Below, in pieces: positions 1 to 11,200 of a stretch of 64,000 bases of DNA. Where the stretch lies: assembly GCF_045679555.1 (NCBI RefSeq), contig NC_092096.1, positions 13,680,308 through 13,744,307 on the forward strand, written 5' to 3'. The stretch comes from Salvelinus alpinus. Its lineage: Eukaryota > Chordata > Actinopteri > Salmoniformes > Salmonidae. The notes beneath the pieces were generated by a model, which saw only the letters and a program-made list of their open reading frames with translations, was not told where the DNA came from and did not search any database. The first letter of the stretch is position 1, and the number at the start of each line of letters is the position of its first letter. Both the position numbers and the translations under genes were made by a program.

Positions 1-98
1 CACAGAGATCCTATTCAATTATTAAAATGTAATTGTAATATATAGAGTTCTAATATCTAATTCTATGGCTGTTACAATGCCATCTCTATCTGTTCCAG

Positions 99-856
99 CC
101 TTGTGGTCCCATACTGAAGAGACACATGAACTTCCTGATTCAGATTATGATCGGATTCATCTCTACATTTGCCACCATTATGGTATGACCACTGACTTGT
201 ATTGTTTTCATGTATAATGTTGATTCATGTTTGATTGTGAAGCTACTGTTATTGTTTTCATGTTTAATGTTGATTCATGTTTTATTGTGAAGCTACTGTT
301 ATTGTTTTACATTTTTATGTTGATTCATGTTTTATTGTGAAGCTACTGTTATTGTTTTAAATGTTTATGTTGATTCATGTCTTATTGTAAAGCTGCTGTT
401 ATTGTTTTAATGTTTAATGTTGATTCATGTTTTATTGTGAAGCTACTATTACCTCCCCAGGTGGTATGTCTTTAGATGCAAGACAAGTGTAGCATTTAGC
501 ACAACTATGGTTCAATAGCACAATGTGGACTCGTTGTTGTGGATATGAGTGGATAAAAAGCACATTACTCTGTGCACATTTCTATATATTATATCATGTT
601 TTGTTATTGCTTTTTTTTACTGTTAAAACAAAGGTCAAATCAAAATAATGTGAAAGTGAATAACATTTCCAACGTGTTATACATTGTAAATAAACTGGAA
701 CATTGAAACTTGATCTGCTCCACTGTATTCCAGATTGCTGCCATAGTGATGTCTCTGGTGCTGCTGGTCCTCCAGATTCGGTCCACAGAGCCACCGGTCA
801 ACGACAGCCTCGACAGAAGAGTCAAGTACCAACTCAGTCCTCTAGCTGTCACCTGA
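99..856 (+). CDS. Tetraspanin A, last two exons (gene starts left of window)
   Basis: Two exons in one frame, 99-182 and 734-856, with AG acceptors (98, 733) and GT donor (183), joined in phase 0. The first encodes 28 codons opening with PCGP, the cysteine motif that closes the large extracellular loop of tetraspanins, then the start of transmembrane segment 4. The second continues TM4 (IAAIVMSLVLLVLQI) and a short cytoplasmic tail ending SPLAVT before TGA at 854-856. The 28-codon PCGP exon has the same length and phase as exon 8 of the two complete tetraspanins in this window, which is what identifies it. Tetraspanins are four-pass membrane scaffolds that gather integrins and other partners into microdomains. 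Earlier exons lie outside the window, so I cannot say which family member it is; TSPAN8-like is likely from its neighbours. A polyadenylation signal AATAAA occurs at 1787-1792. Confidence 0.8.
201..450. repeat. 50-bp tandem repeat, 5 copies, in last intron of tetraspanin A
   Basis: ATTGTTTT recurs at exactly 201, 251, 301, 351 and 401, so the period is 50 bp over five copies with few substitutions. The array fills much of the 551-bp intron between the last two exons. Confidence 0.85.
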
Positions 857-990
857 CCTCAGCGTCAACACCACAGATAACCATGCTCTGCATGAGGACG
901 AGAACATGATTCATATATACCAAACTGTTATCCTCCTGCTGGTCTTTTGTTTGGAACACTAGCTACAGTGAAAATCAACACACGGCTATA

Positions 991-1490
991 TTCCAGTGTC
1001 TGAAACGTTCCAGTGTCTGAAACGTTCCAGTGTCTGAAACGTTCCAGTGTCTGAGACGTTCCAGTGTCTGAGACGTTCCAGTGTCTGAGACGTTCCAGTG
1101 TCTGAGACGTTCCAGTGTCTGAGACGTTCCAGTGTCTGAGACGTTCCAGTGCCTGAGACGTTCCAGTGTCTGAAACGTTCCAGTGTCTGAGACGTTCCAG
1201 TGTCTGAGACGTTCCAGTGTCTGAGACGTTCCAGTGTCTGAGACGTTCCAGTGCCTGAGACGTTCCAGTGCCTGAGACGTTCCAGTGTCTGAGACGTTCC
1301 AGTGTCTGAGACGTTCCAGTGTCTGAAACGTTCCAGTGTCTGAAACGTTCCAGTGTCTGAGACGTTCCAGTGTCTGAGACGTTCCAGTGTCTGAGACGTT
1401 CCAGTGCCTGAGACGTTCCAGTGTCTGAGACGTTCCAGTGTCTGAGACGTTCCAGTGCCTGAGACGTTCCAGTGCCTGAAACGTTCCAGT
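991..1490. repeat. 17-bp minisatellite, about 29 copies, in 3' UTR region of tetraspanin A
   Basis: Units of the form TTCCAGTGTCTGAGACG, varying mainly between AACGTT and GACGTT and between GTCTG and GCCTG. It lies between the stop codon of tetraspanin A (856) and its candidate poly(A) signal (1787), so it is probably transcribed. Long open frames on the minus strand here are artefacts: 17 is not a multiple of three, so every frame reads the same 17-residue cycle. Confidence 0.95.
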
Positions 1491-1786
1491 CCCTGCACTC
1501 AAAGTAAAAAACCGCATGGTGTGGCTCTCATCCCACCTCTTCCCTGCTGTACAGTTTGGTTAAAGTCTGGCTTTTGTTTGATTTCCTTTACATGATAAAT
1601 GCCAGTTGTTCCCCTCAGATCTAACTATTGTACCTTGCTGTTAAAGTGCATTAAATAATGAGTGTATAAGTGTGGTATGACAATGGTGAATGAACAAGCC
1701 ATTTATGAATATCTGTCCAACATGGTGAAACGTTTTTCATCCTCACAACAACAAGTATCATGCCAGTAAACAACCAGCTCTGAGTT

Positions 1787-1792
1787 AATAAA
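1787..1792 (+). promoter_or_regulatory. Candidate poly(A) signal for tetraspanin A
   Basis: AATAAA on the plus strand, 931 bp after the stop codon. It is the first canonical hexamer I noticed downstream. No transcript evidence. Confidence 0.4.
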
Positions 1793-2531
1793 ATTATATG
1801 ATTTAAATCATTACTGCTCGCTGTAATTGTGTCAGAATAATTTCCCGAGAAGCGCTATGTTGCTATGGCATGGCCAATAGTGGAAACTGTCAGTTATGAT
1901 TGAACAATGTGATTGTATGAACATAACCTCAGAGAATCCATGTAAGAAGTTACACAGGGGAATGGAAACACTTTAGGAAGGAAATCTAAGCAAAGAGATA
2001 TATTCAATCCACTAATACAAAAAAATGCATTTAACATAAAAAAGATAAATATTTAGTATTTTGATCTTCGACAAGGTTAATTTGCGCCATTTTACATTGC
2101 CATGGAAACGACTGACGTCAGTGCGTCACTGGCAGAAATCAGAAAATTGTCTGATTGAGTTTTTTTGCGCGGCGAGTGAATCGAAGAGAGGTAACGTTAA
2201 CCGGTCATGACTGTTGTTGATTAGGCTAGCGTTAGACACTGGACAACTTTGTTGCAACTCTAGAGGAAGGTAACAAGCTAATTGCGTCTGAAGTGTTTTG
2301 TGTAACACCACTCAGCAAATAACGTTAGCAAAGCAACTAAAATTGCAACAGTTTATACGTGTAACGTTACCCATATTAGGTAACGTGAGTTACTGTAACG
2401 TTAGCTAGCTTCCACCTCAAATAGTCAAGTACTGTAATACATTTTGTTGCAGATTTGTTTTTGTAATGTTTTGTTAGCTCCACCTCATTTAGACATAGCT
2501 AATGTTTGCTGAAAAATAAATGTCCCTGTGT
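1793..2531. other. Intergenic stretch, possible promoter of the unknown gene
   Basis: Unique sequence without a supported coding exon. From about 2160 to 2410 it carries several GTAACGTTA motifs and a GCGCGGCGAG stretch, and purine-rich segments followed by GT (2190, 2270) that could end a non-coding first exon. This would fit a promoter or 5' UTR for the gene that follows, but nothing here is decisive. Confidence 0.25.
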
Positions 2532-3113
2532 AACAGTACTCTGCTTGCGTTGTGTACAATCAATCATCGACACGAACTCCAACGTGTCGCACCAGTCATG
2601 GAGATTTATCCTGATAGGAACAGCACAAAATTGCACGTCATGCAATGCACGGCTCACCATCCAACTCTGCACTCACGCACTGTACAAAATATATGAACCC
2701 CCCCCACCAGACACAGTAAGTTGCTAGCTAGTACTGGCGTGAATTCTTTACAACAAAATGCACAACCAATATTCTCCAAAAAACACTGCATCTTATGTGT
2801 GATGTTCGAATAACATTTACAAACAAATTGATATAAATTGTACGTTTAAATCATCACTTGGGAGTATAAAAATCACTTTTGACGTACAGTGCTTTGCAAC
2901 CAACAACTTACCGCTGGTTTGGTGCTTGTTCACTGGGACGATTCTAACTGAAACATCCCCCCTCGTAAGCAAGCTACGCAAACCAGCCAATAAGATGCCA
3001 TGTTGAGTAGGTGAAGGCAAGACAAAACTAAAACCAAAAGCCCATTGGCTTAACAATAAAGTGGCAAGGGGAATCACCAATATAACCCTGTTACACTTGT
3101 ATTGTGTCTTGTG

Positions 3114-3150
<37 letters not shown>

Positions 3151-3714
3151 GACAAGGCATACAAGACAGGTAGCTTGTCATCACCAACTGATATATTTGG
3201 GTTCAGTTCTCTTAACAAAACGTTTGTTTTCAGGACGACGTCTTCATCCCTGAACACGTTTTCATCCTGGAGGAGACTGTGCAGGAGGCAGAGGTGGTAC
3301 ATGCAAATCCATGTTATTTCTAAGACTATTGTTTAATTCAAGTATATGCAGTGATTCTTACATTTACATTTAAGTCATTTAGCAGATGCTCTTATCCAGA
3401 GCGACTTACAAATTGGAAAGTTCATACATATTCATCCTGGTCCCCCCGTGGGGAATGAACCCACAACCCTGGCGTTGCAAGCACCATGCTCCACCAACTG
3501 AGCCACACGGGAACACCGTGCGCCACAGATGGAGTTGACAGAATTCTTGAATATAACTATAGCCTAATAGATGCCTTAATTGTTTTCTATCAACAGGAAA
3601 GAACAGTTAGTACAGCAGGCCAAACTGACCCCTGGGTGCCAGTGTTCCTGTGCTGCGGTGGAGAAGAGGTCCATCGGGACCATCACTAAAGAGCTCGGGG
3701 CCCAGCTAGATTGA
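2532..3714 (+). CDS. Unrecognised three-exon gene or gene remnant
   Basis: Three open segments join in phase 0 with plausible splice sites. They are about 2532-2715 (donor GTAAGT), 3234-3293 or 3296 (acceptor TTTTCAG, donor GTGGTA or GTACAT), and 3607-3714 (acceptor AACAG), ending with TGA at 3712-3714. The peptide pieces include CTSCNARLTIQLCTHALYKI, DDVFIPEHVFILEETVQEAE and KRSIGTITKELGAQLD. I do not recognise the family. No ATG fits this frame in the first segment, so either an upstream exon supplies the start or the copy is dead. The 5' limit is a guess at the acceptor GTAACAG. A GT microsatellite lies in the first intron and a tRNA-derived SINE in the second. Residue choice is unlike random sequence, but the gene call is tentative. 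Confidence 0.4.
3117..3149. repeat. (GT)n microsatellite
   Basis: Uninterrupted GT dinucleotides, about 16 units. Confidence 0.95.
3357..3513 (-). mobile_element. tRNA-derived SINE, minus strand
   Basis: Read on the minus strand it opens with a tRNA-like head (GGCTCAGTTGGTGGAGCATG as A box, GTGGGTTCATTCCC as B box). It ends in the conserved fish SINE/LINE tail, seen on the plus strand as CATTTACATTTAAGTCATTT followed by GCTCTTATCCAGAGCGACTT. It lies in the second intron of the unknown gene. Confidence 0.75.
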
Positions 3715-3904
3715 GCTCACGACCATCAGTAGACAACCGAGTCCTGCCCATATCCGTCACAGATGGAGCTGACGGAAGGTGAGATCACTCGCTGTATGAA
3801 CCTGAGAGCTCAGAATTACAATCATCTCAGTGCCAAGATATACTATCTATCACTTTGGGGGCGCGGGATAGTGTTCCCCTAAAATGGAGAAGGAGCATGC
3901 CATT

Positions 3905-4102
3905 CAACGATTTATTTTATTTAATGAGGCAAGTCAGTTAAGAACAAATTCTTATTTTCAATGACGGCCTAGGAACAGTGGGTTAACTGCCTGTTCAGGG
4001 GCAGAACGACAGATTTGTACCTTGTCAGCTCGGGGATTTGAACTTGCAACCTTTCGGTTACTAGGCCAACACTCTAACCACTAGGCTACCCTGCCGCCCC
4101 AC
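3905..4102 (-). mobile_element. HpaI-type salmonid SINE, minus strand
   Basis: The minus strand begins GGGGCGGCAGGGTAGCCTAG, with a tRNA-like head, a B box (AGTTCAAATCCCC) and the diagnostic HpaI site GTTAAC (3982-3987). The tail reads TTGTTCTTAACTGACTTGCC. I match this to the HpaI SINE family from memory of the family. It is the best single marker of salmonid origin in the window. Confidence 0.85.
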
Positions 4103-4344
4103 TTTCTCTCTCAACCTATGAATGCTCAGCTATAAAAAGACAACTGACATTTGCTTCTGTGGTGTTGAACTCTTGCACCCTCTATAACCACTGTGGTTAT
4201 TATTTGGATGTAAAAAGGGCTTTTGTAAAATACATTTGATTGAGTGATTGTTTGTTGTGCTGGATACTGTGTATTCACTAACTGTCTGAGTGATGGGATT
4301 TTTATATAGCGTCTGTAACATACGTTGGTGTGTATTTAATCTGC

Positions 4345-4612
4345 ATCTTAACTTCTTAAAGTGGCAATCAGCAGTAGAAACAATAACACAGTGTCTCCCT
4401 GCTCCTCTTTCGGTTAAAAAGCTGAGTGATGGGGCTGGAGAAATGTAACCACTCTCAAATTCATAGACAGTGTTATAGATGCAAGGACTGACCATCCATG
4501 ATATCAACATTGTTATCCTGTTTCTATGATCTGTTTCCACTACCATATAACCCAGTTCGCTCTGGATAAAGGCGTTTGCTAAATGGCATATATTATTAAA
4601 GTCTACGTTGAC
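4345..4612. mobile_element. Old interspersed-repeat fragment
   Basis: The segment from GTGGCAATCAGCAGTAGAAAC through GCTGAGTGATGGGGCTGGAG and CAAGGACTGACCATCCATGA matches, as I remember it, a dispersed repeat common in salmonid genomes. It ends near GGATAAAGGCGTTTGCTAAA, a SINE/LINE tail motif. No open frame. Its class is not certain. Confidence 0.45.
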
Positions 4613-5210
4613 TCTGCCAATATGTTGCAGAGTGTAGTTACCGTTCCTTTCCAATAGATGGCAGCCAAAGCTAGTTGAAGTCAGTCCTCTAGCGACAGGG
4701 ACACCGGGATAGTGCGCAATGAAAGTAGTATCATCTTCACAGCAAGTTCATCTGGTTACGTTTGAACCTGTTGTTATTGTGGACAAGCTAACTAATACAA
4801 TTTTTACATAAGACGCAGACATTAGGTCTATGTTTTAGGCTAGAGTTACTAAATTAATTGTATTCAGTGCGTTTTCTTCTGTGTATGCGCGCATTATAGA
4901 AGAAACAGCACACGCAAGTGTAACAGTATAACTTTAGTACGTCCCCCGACCCCGACCCTGCTCTGCTAAACATCATGTCAACGACCGTGACAGGACGCTC
5001 CTGTCATAAACCCTGCCTGTTTTAACGTCATTTACCGTAGATACACAGATGAAAGACCGCCCTCTTCACAAGCAGTGGTATTATTAAAGCAGTGTGTGCC
5101 GTTGAAACAGTCTGATTTGAGAATAGGGGCTAGATAAGCAAGCAAGTAGATACTCTGTTGTGCCCAGCATCATTTTTAACAGCGTGTTTTGCTCTTTGAT
5201 TCTGTTCACA
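4613..5210. other. Upstream region of tetraspanin B
   Basis: Unique sequence without an open frame I trust. It should contain the promoter and 5' UTR of tetraspanin B, but I see no clear TATA box or other named element. Confidence 0.3.
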
Positions 5211-8200
5211 ATGGCACAGGTCAACAGATGTCTGAAACAGCTGTTCTTTGGATTCAACATGTTGTTAGGGGTAAGCAATATTAAGATGAGATAACCTCGT
5301 ACATTTTATTGTTCATTAAGTGTACCTGTTGTTGGTTTATTCAAATATTTTTCTGCCTGTGTGTCTTTCAACCTCTTTATTTGGTATTTTTTTATAAAGT
5401 AGTTCTGTTGTTTGACTACTTTCATTGTGTACGTTTCTAACTTTTCTTGACGTATTAATTGATGCATTCTAAATTGTGACCCGGTTTCCATGGTGTTTTA
5501 GATTGCAGGGTGTGTCCTATTGGTTTTGGGAATGATCGCAGCACCATATAATACAGAGGTGAAATTATCCAACTAATTAACAACACAAACAACAACTGTA
5601 AAACTTAAGTCTTTGACTCACCCCCCAGTGACAATGCTTGTGATCCTGTTTTCCAGCATGACCAAGGAGAGTCAATTGGCTTGACATGGATTATATCCAC
5701 TGCAGTTGTTTCTGTGCTGCTCTCTTTACTTGGAGCATATGGTGCATACACAGAGAACAGTGTGATACTGAGAGTGGTAAATACTTGAATCTCATTGACA
5801 CAATACAAAACAGTTCAAAAACATCACATTATTAACCTTTATTAACCATAGTGTTTCTATAATACAAAATACAAAATCAAACTTTTCCTGCAAGAGACAA
5901 TAATATGGTTGCATAAATAACAATATTTAATTCAATGTGGCAAAAAAATATATAATAACATTTTAAAGAAATGTATTAAATAAAACTGTATCATTATGTA
6001 TGATTTATTAATTGTTTGTTCGCCGAAAATGTGTATTTTGTTTTCAGTTCCTTGGAATAATAGGCTTTGGAACAATCCTTTTTCTCAGTGTTGGATTTAA
6101 AGTGGCTCGTTCAATGCCTGAGGTAAACTTTTCTTTACATATTTAAAAGTCCTGTGAAATTAAAATCATAATTTGTCAATAGTTACATTATTCTTTTAAA
6201 AAATGCATTGATTTTATGCCGATATATCACTCACACTGTTTATCTTAAACTAAGCTGTTATACAGCAGGGTTTGAAAGTTCTGTAGACACAAGCTATTGC
6301 TATTATTTATTATTATTTCACAGTTTATATTTTGCACATTTACTTTGTGGCTTAATTAACACTTTAAATGAAATATAAAAGCATCTTAAATTGACGAATC
6401 CTCTCAAAATGTTTATTTTTCCCCTCATTATTTAAGGCCATGCAACTGATTAAAGAAAACATCCCTGCAATTACATCAGAAATGATGGCTGATGCAGAGC
6501 ACCGACAAACTATCATGGCTCTACAAGTAGAAGTACGGTGGAAGTCTACATATTGTCCACAATTATGAATATTCATAAATAGGTGGCAAATTTGAATGAC
6601 TTTCCCTAAATTCCCAGGTTTTCCGTAAATCCTGGAGCAGGATTCTGGATTTCATGCTCATTTCCTTCGTAATCTGGGAATGTTCCAGACAGGATTTCTG
6701 GAAAACCTGTGATTTAAAAAAAAAAGTTACCAGAATTTTGCAACCCAATTCATAAAGAAGTCTTAATCTGTCATGATCAATTTGTAAGACTAGCAATGTA
6801 CATTTCTCACTGTTTCTCACCGTGTGTTCATCTTGTGTTCACTGTTTCTCACCTTGTGTTCACTGTTTCTCACCTTGTGTTCATCTTGTGTTCACTGTTT
6901 CTCACCTTGTGTTCACTGTTTCTAACCTCGTGTTCATCTTGTGTTCACTGTTTCTCACCTTGTGTTCACTGTTTCTCACCTTGTGTTCATCTTGTGTTCA
7001 CTGTCTTTCACCTTGTGTTCACTGTTTCTCACCTCGTGTTCACTGATAACTGTGTTTGCTGTTGCAGGGTAAGTGTTGTGGAATAATGAGTTACAGCGAC
7101 TGGGATAGCAAGATTCCAGAGACCTGTAAATGTTTTAGTTTCAAGTCAGACCCGTCCCAATGTATGGAGGTGCAAACGACTAAAGATGGCGGCAACTGGG
7201 TAAGTAAAAAAAAAAAAACGTCAGCTGTTTTAAATGGGGCTAGGAGTTTTTAATCCTAACTATGTTATTTGAGCAGGAATAACTCCCGGCAACCAACTAA
7301 TTCAATTACGAGGAATGTTACAAGAAGAAAATGTTACATATAATAAAAACAATTTACAGTACCAGTCAAATGTTTGGACACACCTACTCATTCAAGGGTC
7401 TTTCTTTATTTGTACTATTTTCTACATTGTGAAGACATAAAAACTATGAAATAACACATGGAATCATGTAGTAACCAAAAAAAGTGTTCAACAAATCAAA
7501 CCACCTTGAAAAACAAGTGCAAACCAGATGGGATGGCGTATCGCTGCAGAATGCTGTTGAAGCCATGCTGGTTAAGTGTGCCTTGAGTTCTAAATAAATC
7601 ACTGACAGTGAATTTATTTCGGCTGCAATTTCTGAGGCTGGTAACTCTAGTGAACTTATCCTCTGCAGCAGAGGTAACTCTGGGTCTTCCTTTCCTGTGG
7701 CGGTCCTCATGAGAGCCAGTTTCATCATAGCGCTTGATGGTTTTTGCGACTGCGCTTGAAGAAATTTCTTGACATTTTCCGGATTGACTGACCTTCATGT
7801 CTTAAAGTATTGATGGACTGTCGTTTCTCTTTGCTTATTTGAGCTGTTCTTGCCATAATATGGACCTGGTCTTTTACCAAATAGGGCTATCTTCTGTATA
7901 CCAATCCTACCTTGTCACAACACGACCGATTGGCTCAAAAGCATTAAGAAGGAAAGCAATTCCACAAATTAACTTTTATCAAGGCACACCTGTTAATTGA
8001 AATGCATTCCAGGTGACTACCTCATGAAGCTGGTCAAGGGAATGCCAAGAGTGTGCAAAGCTGTCATCAAGGCAAAGGGTGTCTACTTTGAAGAATCTCA
8101 AATACAAAATATATTTTGATTTCTTTAACACTTTTTTGGTTACTACATGATTCCATATGTATTATTTCATAGTTGTGATGTCTTCACTATTATTCTACAA

Positions 8201-11200
8201 TGTAGAAAATAGTCAAAATAAAGAAAAACCCTTGAATGAGTAGGTGTGTCCAAACTATTGACTGGTACTGTATGTCAAAGAAATTTGAATCCAATAATGT
8301 TATTTTTAAACTTTTTTTCTTGCGTTCATTGTTACTTCAGGGACGATCTGACAAATCTGAAATGATGTGGATCTACAGAGAGGTAATGCTTCTTCACGTC
8401 AGCCAAAACAACACTATGCAATGCATTCGGAAAGTATTCAGACCCCTTCCCTTTTTCCACATTATGTTACATTAAAGCCTTATTTTAAAATGGATTTAAA
8501 TAAAAAAGGATTTACTCGTTAATCTACACACAATACCCCATAATGACAAAGTGAAAACAGGTTTGTAGAAATTTTGGCAAATGTATTAAAAATAAAACCA
8601 ACAGAAATACCTTAATTACATAAGTATTCAGACCCTTTGCTATGAGACTCGATATTGAGCTCAGGTGAATCCTGTTTCCATTGTTTTTATTTAACCTTTA
8701 TTTAACAAGTCAAGTCAGTTAAGAACAAATTCTTATTTACAATGACAGCCTACCACGGCCAAACTCAAACCAGTATGACGCTGGACCAATTGTGTCTATG
8801 GGACTCCCAATCACGGCCTGTTGTGATACAGCCTGGAATCGAACAAGGGTCTGTAGTGACACTTTTAGCCCTGAGATGCAGTGCCTTAGACCGCTGCACC
8901 ACTCGGGAGCCCATTGATTATCCTTGAGATGTTTCTTCAACTTGATTGGAGTCCACCTGTGGTAATTTCAACTGATTGGTCATGATTTGGAAAGGCACAC
9001 ACCTGTCTATATAAGGCCCCACAGTTGACAGTGCATGTCAGAGCAAAAACAAAGCCATGATGTCGAAGGAATTGTCCGTAGAGCTCCGAGACCGGATTGT
9101 GTCGAGGCACAGATCTGGGGCGGGTTAGCAAAACATTTCTGCAGCATTGAAGGTCCCCAAGAACACAATGGCGTCTATCATTCTTAAATGGAAGAAGTTT
9201 GGAACCACCAAGACTATTCCTAGCGACGGCCGGCATTACTGAGCAACTTGGGGAGAAGTGCCTTGGTCAGGGAGGTGACAGAGCTCCAGAGTTCCTCTGT
9301 GGAGATGGGAGAACCTTCCAGGAGCCCAACCATCTCCGCAGCACTCTACCAATCAGGCCATTATGGTACAGTGGCCAGACGGAAGCCAATCCTCAGTAAA
9401 AGGCATATGACAGCCGGCTTGGAGTTTGCCAAAAGGCACCTAAAGGATTCTCAAATCATGAGAAACAAGATTCTCTGGTCTGATGAAACCAAGATTAAAC
9501 TCTTTGGCCTGAATGCCAAGTGTCACGTCTTGATGAAACCTGGCACCATCCCTACAGGTGAAGCATGGTAGTGATAGCATCATGCTGTGTGGATGTTTTT
9601 CAGAGGTAGGGACTGAGAGATTAGTCAGGATCGAGGGAAAGATGAATGGAGCAAAGTACAGCGAGATCCTTGATGAAAACCTGCTCCAGGGCGCTCAGGA
9701 CCTCAGACTGGGGGCGAAGGTTCACCTTCCAACAGGACAACGGCCCTAAGCACACAGTCAAGACAATGCAGGAGTGGCTTTGGGACAAGTCTCTGAATGT
9801 CCTTGAGTGGCCCAGCCAGAGCCCGGAATTGAACCCGATTGAACATCTCTGGAGAAACCTGAAAATAGCTGTGCAGTGACGCTCCCCATCCAACCTGACA
9901 GAGCTTGAGAGAATCTGCAGAGAAGAATGAGAGGAACTCCCCAAATACAGGTGTGCCAAGCTTGTAGCGTCATACCCAAGAAGACTCGAGGCTGTAATCG
10001 CTGCTAAAGGTTCTTCAATAAAGTCTTCAGTAAAGGGTCTGAATACTTATGTAAAAGTGATATTTCGGGGTTTATTTTTTTATATTAATTTGCTAACGTT
10101 TCTAAAAACGTTTTTTTTGCATTGTCGTTATGGGTTAATGTGTGTAGATTGATGAGACAAAATAACAATTTAATAATTTTTTTCTCTGAATACTTTCCGA
10201 ATGCACTGTAAATGAATTCTAAAATACGGTACATTTTGAGGAATCATTCTCTAACTGTACCCTACTCCACTGTACCCTACTCCACTGTACTCTACTCCAC
10301 TGTACCCTACTCCACTGTACTCTACTGTACCCTAATCTACTGTACTGTACTCTACTGTACCCTACTCTACTCTACTCTACTGTACCCTACTCTACTGTAC
10401 CCTACTCTACTCTACTGTACTCTACTCCACTGTACGTTACTCTACTCCACTGTACCCTACTCTACTCTACTGTACTATACTCTAATGTACCCTACTCTAC
10501 TCTACTGTACCGTACTCTACTGTACCTTAACCTACTGTACATTACTCTACTGTACCCTACCCTATTCTACCCTACTGTACCCTACCGTACTCTACTCTAC
10601 TGTACCCTACTCTACTGTACTGTACTCTACTGTACTCTACTGTACTGTACTCTACTCTACTCTACCCTAGTCTACTCTACTGTACCCTACCCTACTGTAC
10701 TGTTCTCTACTGCACCCTAGTCTACTGTACTGTACCCTACTCTACTGTACTGTACTGTACTGTACTCTAGTCTACTCTACTCTACTGTACTGTACTGTAC
10801 CCTAGTCTACTCTACTCTACTGTACTGTACTGTACCCTACTCTACTGTACTGTACTGTACCCTAGTCTACTCTACTCTACTGTACTGTACTGTACCCTAG
10901 TCTACTCTACTCTACTGTACTGTACTGTACCCTACTCCACTGTACTGTACTGTACCCTAGTCTACTCTACTCTACTGTACTCTACTGTACCCTAGTCTAG
11001 TCTACTGTACTGTACTCTACTGTACCCTAGTCTACTCTACTGTACTGTACTCTACTGTACCCTACTATACTGTACTGTACTGTACTGTACCCTAGTCTAC
11101 TGTACTCTACTGTACTGTACTCTACTGTACTGTACTCTACTGTACCCTACTCTACTGTACTGTACTGCACTGTACCCTAGTCTACTCTACTGTACTGTAC

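Noticed and set aside
975-1517. Two minus-strand frames of 170-180 codons
   Set aside because: They are translations of the 17-bp minisatellite; each frame passes through all phases of the same unit.
9058-9959. Working Tc1 transposase
   Set aside because: The frame is broken several times and starts with an early stop; only the C-terminal piece is readable. The element is a plain dead DNA transposon.
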